From the NCBI RefSeq assembly GCF_002414845.1, contig NZ_DIAX01000086.1:8787-72786 (forward strand): 64,000 nt of DNA, given 5' to 3'. The notes under the pieces are model-generated. The model ran no database searches and was not told the origin of the DNA. It worked only from the letters and a program-made list of their open reading frames with translations. This document shows, piece after piece, positions 59,540 to 64,000 of this stretch. Made by a program: the position numbers and the translations under genes. Origin of the DNA: Gordonia sp. UBA5067. GTDB taxonomy: Bacteria; Actinomycetota; Actinomycetes; Mycobacteriales; Mycobacteriaceae. How positions within the stretch are numbered: the stretch's first letter is position 1; each line of letters opens with the position of its first letter.

Positions 59540-59986
59540 ATGACTGTTGATCAATCTGGACTACAACTCATGCTGGACGAAGCGGAGATCCGTCGGCTGC
59601 TGACGCGCTACTGCGCAGCGGTCGATGACCGCGACTGGGAGCGCTACCGCACCGTCTTTACCCGTGATGCCTGGATCGACTACACGTCGGCACCTCATGG
59701 TGAGGCGGGCACGCTCGACGACACCGTCGACTGGCTTTCGACGAACCTCGTCCTTTTGCCGATGACGATGCACTGCGTGATGAACGTCGACGCCACGATC
59801 GACGGCGATACCGCGACCGTGCGTGCGCAGTTCTACAACCCGCTGAAGATTCCGGGCGTCGAAGGAGCGTCGTTCTGCGGCGGGTATTACAACCATGAAC
59901 TTGTTCGCACCGAGAATGGTTGGCGCAGTAGGAAGCTCGTCGAAGACAACGTCTGGTTCGAAAACAATCCGTTTGTGAACGAATAG
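59540..59986 (+). CDS. SnoaL/NTF2-like protein
   Basis: 148 residues, single NTF2-like alpha-beta barrel: LMLDEAEIRRLLTRYCAAVDDRDWERYRTVF near the start in two helices, then DYTSAPHGEAG near 57, MHCVMNVDATIDGDTATVR near 85, and GGYYNHELVRTENGWR near 117. The Tyr/Asp/His set (Y, D in RYCAAVDDRDW; H in MHCV) resembles SnoaL-like and scytalone-dehydratase-like enzymes. Substrate unknown. The ATG at 59540 is chosen by fit to the family. Confidence 0.8.
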   Translation: MTVDQSGLQLMLDEAEIRRLLTRYCAAVDDRDWERYRTVFTRDAWIDYTSAPHGEAGTLDDTVDWLSTNLVLLPMTMHCVMNVDATIDGDTATVRAQFYNPLKIPGVEGASFCGGYYNHELVRTENGWRSRKLVEDNVWFENNPFVNE

Positions 59987-59998
59987 CTGCTGGCGCAG

Positions 59999-60589
59999 TT
60001 ACGAACCGATAGTGGTGGCGTCGAGGATGAGCCAGTTTTGATTCTTGTCGACCGTGACTTTGAGGGTCATCTGACTGGTATTGCCGTTCGGCGTCAGCTT
60101 GTTCGTGGCCTTGGCCTGAATTACTGCGTTGACCACGTACACACCGTTTTGTGCCGACGAGACCGACGCCGCGATTGGTGTTGCGGTGGACACCATCTGC
60201 TGCTCGACAGCCAGCTGTTCCATCGTGGAGACGGTCCCCCGCAGTTGCTGCTTGACCTTAGGTGTGGTGTTGGCGGAGTTGATCCAGTCCTTCCACGCCG
60301 TGAGGTCGTGATAGTCCATCGTCGTCATCCCGACGGCATAGTTCATCGCCACCTTCTCGGCATGCGCGTTGTTCCGCAGGGCTGCTGCGTCGCTGGCGGC
60401 ACTACGGTCATGCAGCCACAGCGCACCCAGGGCGGCATTGGCGATCAGCGACAGGACCAGGAACGTCGACGCGATGATCGCCACCCACCGCGTTCCGTTC
60501 GACGAGGTGGCCGACGACGGGGGCGGCATGACTGGCGGGGGCGGCATGAACGGTGGTTGGAAGCGCTGATTGGGCGGCGGGGTCGTCAT
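59999..60589 (-). CDS. Mce-associated-type single-pass membrane protein
   Basis: 196 residues. A Pro-rich cytoplasmic N-terminus (MTTPPPNQRFQPPFMPPPP), one membrane helix (WVAIIASTFLVLSLIANAALG near 34), and an outer domain of about 130 residues with a beta-rich C-terminal half (GVYVVNAVIQAKATNK, MTLKVTVDKNQNWLI). The build matches the Mce-associated and related membrane proteins of mycolic-acid bacteria; no mce operon is in the window. Function unknown. ATG 60589 gives the natural N-terminus; an in-frame longer start is less likely. Confidence 0.7.
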   Translation of the reverse strand: MTTPPPNQRFQPPFMPPPPVMPPPSSATSSNGTRWVAIIASTFLVLSLIANAALGALWLHDRSAASDAAALRNNAHAEKVAMNYAVGMTTMDYHDLTAWKDWINSANTTPKVKQQLRGTVSTMEQLAVEQQMVSTATPIAASVSSAQNGVYVVNAVIQAKATNKLTPNGNTSQMTLKVTVDKNQNWLILDATTIGS

Positions 60590-60652
60590 GGGTATCTCTC
60601 TGCTAAGTGGGCGCCTCAAACTAGCTGGTGCCCCGACATCTGCCAATAGCTA

Positions 60653-60683
60653 CCCCTACGAGGGAACTACTCCCTCGTAGGGG
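60653..60683 (-). terminator. katA terminator
   Basis: A perfect 13-bp stem CCCCTACGAGGGA/TCCCTCGTAGGGG with a 5-nt loop, 23 bp after the stop of katA on the minus strand. Confidence 0.85.
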
Positions 60684-60706
60684 TTCACTATGTGCAGATC
60701 CCAGGG

Positions 60707-62152
60707 TCAACCGGCTCGCACTGCGGCCTCGATGCGGGCTCCCACCTCCGGATCGATGTTCTTCCAGTACTCGAAGGCGCGCGCCAGGACCGGCTCGCTG
60801 ACGCCGGCGAGTAAATGCCCGGCGGTGTTGGCGACCAGGCGACTGCGCGCGTCGTCGTCGAGCACGTCGCGGACCAAGGTGCCCGCCTGACCCCAGTCGT
60901 CATCCTCGGCGTGCAAGGTATACGCGGTGCGCAGGATCTCGCCGTCGGCCGCCCACTGCGGCTCGGCCTGACCCGGATAGTCCGCGGCGGGACCGCCTTT
61001 GGAGTTCGGGGCGTAGACCGGATCGTGTACCGGATCGATGCGCATCGCACCGTCCTTGGAGTAGCTGTGCACCTCGTTGCGCGGCCGGTTGACCGGAATC
61101 TGCTGATAGTTGGCCCCGATCCGGGCGCGATGCGCATCGGGGTAGGCGAAGACGCGGCCCAGCAGCATCTTGTCGGGGCTGAACCCGATGCCGGGCACCA
61201 CGTTGCTCGGTGCAAAGGCCGCCTGCTCGATCTGTGCGTGATGATCGACCGGATTGGTGTGCAGGGTCATGCGCCCGACCTCGATCAGCGGATAGTCGCC
61301 GTGCGGCCACACCTTGGTCAGGTCAAACGGGTTGAACCGGTAGTCCTTTGCATCGTCGAAGGGCATCAGCTGCACGTGCAGCGTCCAGCTGGGGTGATCG
61401 CCCGCAGCGATCGACTCGAACAAATCCCTCGTGTAGTGGTCGGGGTCAGTCATTGTGAAGCGCGCAGCCTCGTCGTCGGTGAGGCACTCAACGCCCTGAT
61501 CGGTCTTGAAGTGGTACTTGACCCAGTGCTTCACGCCGTCGGCGTTGACCCACAGGTAGGTGTGCGAGCTGTAGCCGTTCATGTGCCGCCACGTCGACGG
61601 TGTACCGCGGTCACCCATCAACCACGCGACTTGATGCGCGGTCTCGGGCGAAAGGGTCCAGAAATCCCACTGCATGTCGTGGTCGCGCAGATTGTTGTCG
61701 GCGCGGCGCTTCTGGGAGCGGATGAAGTGCTGGAACTTCAGGGGATCGCGCATGAAGAAGACCGGCGTGTTGTTGCCGACCATGTCGTAGTTGCCTTCGT
61801 CGGTATAAAACTTGAGCGAGAAGCCACGGGGGTCGCGCCAGGTATCGGGGCTGCCGCGCTCGCCGGCCACCGACGAAAACCGCGCAACCAATTCGGTTTT
61901 GCGGCCCGGCTGCAGGAAGTCCGCACAGGTGTACACGGAAACGTCGCCGGTGGTCTCGAAGGTGCCGAACGCGCCACTGCCCTTCGCGTGCGGCTGGCGC
62001 TCGGGGATGCGTTCGCGGTTGAACTGGGCCATCTGCTCGATCAAATAGTGGTCGTGCAGCACGATGGGCCCGTTGGGTCCGACGGTCAGCGACTGGTCGT
62101 CGCTACCGGCCGGTGCCCCGGAGTCGCTGGTTGTAGATGGACGTTCCGACAT
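60707..62152 (-). CDS. katA: haem catalase KatA (small-subunit, clade 3 type)
   Basis: 481 residues. The distal His is in [12 protein letters not shown] near residue 55, the distal Asn in [14 protein letters not shown] near 128, and the proximal haem-ligand Tyr in [14 protein letters not shown] near 338. NADPH-region residues are typical of small-subunit monofunctional catalases. It destroys H2O2 in the cytoplasm. ATG 62152 has GGGAGG 8 nt upstream. No furA-like regulator is adjacent. It is followed by a strong terminator. Confidence 0.95.
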   Translation of the reverse strand: MSERPSTTSDSGAPAGSDDQSLTVGPNGPIVLHDHYLIEQMAQFNRERIPERQPHAKGSGAFGTFETTGDVSVYTCADFLQPGRKTELVARFSSVAGERGSPDTWRDPRGFSLKFYTDEGNYDMVGNNTPVFFMRDPLKFQHFIRSQKRRADNNLRDHDMQWDFWTLSPETAHQVAWLMGDRGTPSTWRHMNGYSSHTYLWVNADGVKHWVKYHFKTDQGVECLTDDEAARFTMTDPDHYTRDLFESIAAGDHPSWTLHVQLMPFDDAKDYRFNPFDLTKVWPHGDYPLIEVGRMTLHTNPVDHHAQIEQAAFAPSNVVPGIGFSPDKMLLGRVFAYPDAHRARIGANYQQIPVNRPRNEVHSYSKDGAMRIDPVHDPVYAPNSKGGPAADYPGQAEPQWAADGEILRTAYTLHAEDDDWGQAGTLVRDVLDDDARSRLVANTAGHLLAGVSEPVLARAFEYWKNIDPEVGARIEAAVRAG

Positions 62153-62229
62153 GGCGATCGCCTCCCGGTGGTCGGCTCTGATTGGGCGAAGCAGCGGACC
62201 CGGAGCCGGCGAGCCCCCTATCTCGCACC

Positions 62230-63507
62230 CTACGCCGGTACGAGCGCCCGATAAACCAGATGGAGGGCGACGGTGGTGGCCAGGGTTCGGACGAGGGCCC
62301 GGTCACCGGGGAGCCAGCGGGTGATCGTCGTCGTCGCGCGGCCGGCGACGGCCAGCCCGAAGCACACCGTCCCGACCGGTTTGCCGGGCACCGCGCCACC
62401 GGGTCCGGCAATCCCGCTGGTGGAGATGGCGATGTCGGCGCCGGTGACGGCTCGGGCCCCGTCGGCCATCGCCGCGGCAACCGGTTCGCTGACCGCGCCA
62501 TGCTCGTCGATCAGTGCGGCCGGGACCCCGAGCACATCGGTCTTCACCGAGTTCGCGTACGAGACGATGCCGCCGAGGACATACGACGACGAGCCGGCGC
62601 GGTCGGTGAGGCGGGCGGCGACCATTCCGCCGGTGCAGGATTCGGCGGTGGCGATCGTCGCGCCGGCGAGGGCGGCGGCCAGCAGATCGTCGAGTGTGGT
62701 GCCGTCCGGGGAGAAGATCTCCGTCGAATACTGCTGCCGCAGCAGAGCTTTCAGATCCAGGTAGGTTTGCTCGTCGGCGTGCGGGAACCGGGTGCTGATG
62801 TCGAGTTCCCCGCCGCGCATGCACGTCGTGACCTCGAGTGCGCCGAACCCGGGTAGCTCCTGCTCGGCGCGCCGCAGGGTGGTGGCCAGATCTGGTTCGG
62901 ACAGGCCGAAGGCGCGCAGCTGGCGGTGCTCGACGTCGTCGGCGCGGGCGAGTACCCCGGCGACGGCGGGGGTGGCGAGGGCCGCAGGCCACATGGCCTG
63001 CAGTTCCCGCGGGGGGCCCGGCAGGATGAGGATCGCGGGCCGGTCGGCGGCAGCCGCGATGGCGATGCCGGGTGCGGTCCCGGTGGGGGCAATCGGCAGT
63101 GCGCCGTCGGGTACGAGGGCTTGCTTGGCGATGGCGGCAGCCAAGGCGTCGGGAAGCTCGTCGACCTCGGCGTAGCGGCGCCAACTGCGGATGATGGCCT
63201 CGATTTGCTGGGCGAGCACATCGTCGGCGCGAAGTGGTAGACCGCAGAACGCGGCGACGGTCTCGACGGTGAGGTCGTCGGCGGTGGGGCCGAGGCCGCC
63301 GGTGGTGACGATCAGGTCGACCCGCTGGTCGGCGAGGAAGGCCAACTGCGCCGTCAGGTCGCGGGGACGGTCGCCGCAGATCGTTGTATGGGCAACGTCG
63401 ACGCCGAGTTCGAGGAGCCGCGCGGCGACCCACGGGCCGTTCTGGTCGGCGATCTGTCCGCTGAGGACTTCGGTGCCGGTGACGATGATTCCCGCGCGTG
63501 CGCTCAC
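62230..63507 (-). CDS. cinA: CinA-family protein (NMN amidohydrolase / ADP-ribose pyrophosphatase type)
   Basis: 425 residues. The N-terminal MoCF-like domain has [20 protein letters not shown] near 7 and [14 protein letters not shown] near 67. The C-terminal amidase domain has [17 protein letters not shown] near 288, with [15 protein letters not shown] near 310 and [11 protein letters not shown] near 360. CinA proteins recycle NMN in pyridine-nucleotide salvage, and in mycobacteria CinA has been linked to cleavage of drug-NAD adducts. GTG 63507 gives the standard N-terminus [12 protein letters not shown]; an ATG eight codons upstream is possible. Confidence 0.9.
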   Translation of the reverse strand: MSARAGIIVTGTEVLSGQIADQNGPWVAARLLELGVDVAHTTICGDRPRDLTAQLAFLADQRVDLIVTTGGLGPTADDLTVETVAAFCGLPLRADDVLAQQIEAIIRSWRRYAEVDELPDALAAAIAKQALVPDGALPIAPTGTAPGIAIAAAADRPAILILPGPPRELQAMWPAALATPAVAGVLARADDVEHRQLRAFGLSEPDLATTLRRAEQELPGFGALEVTTCMRGGELDISTRFPHADEQTYLDLKALLRQQYSTEIFSPDGTTLDDLLAAALAGATIATAESCTGGMVAARLTDRAGSSSYVLGGIVSYANSVKTDVLGVPAALIDEHGAVSEPVAAAMADGARAVTGADIAISTSGIAGPGGAVPGKPVGTVCFGLAVAGRATTTITRWLPGDRALVRTLATTVALHLVYRALVPA

Positions 63508-63559
63508 TCTGCCGAGTCTAGGGAAGGGCATCCGCGCGGAATCCTCGTACGCTCGAGGC

Positions 63560-64000
63560 ATGGGACTTCTGACGTTCGGCCTCAACGTCACGCTTGACGG
63601 TTGCGTCGACCATGAGGCGGGGATCGCCGACGACGAGACGCACGCCTACTACACCGGACTGATGGACGCCGGCGGCGCAATGCTGTGGGGCCGCATCACC
63701 TACGAGATGATGGAGAGCTATTGGCCGGCGGTTGCGCGCGGCGACGAGGACGGGCCGCCGGCGATGCGGGACTGGGCGGCCAAGTTGGAGGCGAAGCCGA
63801 AGTACGTGGTGTCGTCGACGCGCCAAGACTTCCCGTGGACCAACAGCCACCACCTCGCCGGTGATCTGCGGGCGGGCGTGCAACAGCTCAAAGATGAGAC
63901 GCCGACCGGCGTGCTCCTGGGCAGCGGAGCGCTCGCAACTGAACTCGACCGGCTGGATCTGATCGACGAGTACCGGTTCCTCGTCCACCCCAGGATCGCC
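63560..64000 (+). CDS. RibD C-terminal / dihydrofolate-reductase-like protein (cut by the window end)
   Basis: 147 codons are visible with no stop. The sequence MGLLTFGLNVTLDGCVDH, then AMLWGRITYEMMESYWP near 42, YVVSSTRQDFPWTN near 80 and GVLLGSGALATELDRLDLID near 113 is the RibD-C/DHFR-like fold of the YyaP/YwjB group, found widely in actinobacteria. It probably binds NADPH and reduces an unknown substrate; it is not a biosynthetic RibD, since the deaminase domain is absent. It is divergent from cinA across 52 bp. No ribosome site is clear. Confidence 0.8.
   Translation, partial: MGLLTFGLNVTLDGCVDHEAGIADDETHAYYTGLMDAGGAMLWGRITYEMMESYWPAVARGDEDGPPAMRDWAAKLEAKPKYVVSSTRQDFPWTNSHHLAGDLRAGVQQLKDETPTGVLLGSGALATELDRLDLIDEYRFLVHPRIA

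Noticed and set aside
59112..59543. A 143-codon plus-strand frame antisense to the hydrolase start
   Set aside because: It overlaps the hydrolase, its leader and the next gene's upstream region, with no motif and an unnatural composition.

Overview
The window is high-GC actinobacterial DNA, most likely from a mycolic-acid-containing genus of Mycobacteriales such as Gordonia or a close relative. The evidence is the mycobacterial-type fadA-fadB pair, an MPT63/DUF1942-like secreted protein, a Mce-associated-type membrane protein, a run that looks syntenic with Rv0224c-Rv0225-Rv0226c of M. tuberculosis, the abundance of acyl-CoA enzymes and TetR regulators, and frequent GTG starts. Genus is inference; there is no rRNA or tRNA gene to settle it.

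Layout. 0-6.3 kb: the 3' tip of a Lys/Ala-rich protein, a Baeyer-Villiger-type monooxygenase with a DUF4334 partner, a lactate-monooxygenase-like flavoenzyme, a small secreted protein, an MpaB-family oxygenase, and two overlapping TetR genes. 6.3-19.8 kb: a TrpB2-type tryptophan synthase beta chain, then a large acyl-CoA catabolic island with four acyl-CoA dehydrogenases, two thiolases, two hotdog-fold hydratases, an SDR, a CaiB/Mct-type CoA-transferase and an APH-fold kinase-like protein, arranged in several divergent and convergent operons. 19.8-26.2 kb: a histidine phosphatase, a ROK regulator preceded by a polycysteine leader ORF, a DrrAB-type ABC exporter, and a class III cyclase translationally coupled to a double-TetR repressor. 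26.2-29.8 kb: fadA-fadB with a strong terminator. 30-38.4 kb: envelope genes (DoxX-like, polysaccharide deacetylase lipoprotein, flippase, CitE-like lyase, large membrane protein, GT4 glycosyltransferase, TetR, methyltransferase). 38.5-50.3 kb: fatty-acyl-CoA ligase, a 44-residue Arg-rich protein, DinB, a SWIM-SNF2 helicase, an FAD monooxygenase divergent from a GAF regulator, a Tat sulfatase and a lipoprotein. 50.3-64 kb: mixed housekeeping and accessory genes, including a 5'-truncated acyl-CoA ligase remnant, a Uma2 gene with a decayed partial copy beside it, a hydrolase preceded by a 16-codon ORF, katA, cinA and a RibD-C/DHFR-like gene cut by the window edge.

How they work together. Most genes serve uptake, activation and beta-oxidation-like breakdown of lipids or branched carboxylic acids (fadD, ACADs, hydratases, SDR, thiolases, CoA-transferase, fadAB), under TetR repressors. 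A recurring operator-like sequence (GACAACG-type) is seen upstream of the monooxygenase, between mpaB and tetR, and at the fadD start, which suggests one TetR regulon.

The most novel signals are non-coding or very small. First, a three-copy, 77-80 bp inverted-repeat element sits directly after stop codons, with ungapped internal alignment and partly compensated arm changes. Second, a sigmaA-like promoter, two abutting 10-bp palindromes and a Cys-Cys-Cys leader ORF lie in front of a ROK regulator. Third, a 16-codon ORF with a consensus Shine-Dalgarno precedes a hydrolase. Fourth, there are short tandem repeats of 20-22 bp after stop codons in the acyl-CoA island. No CRISPR array, prophage, IS element or tRNA was seen.
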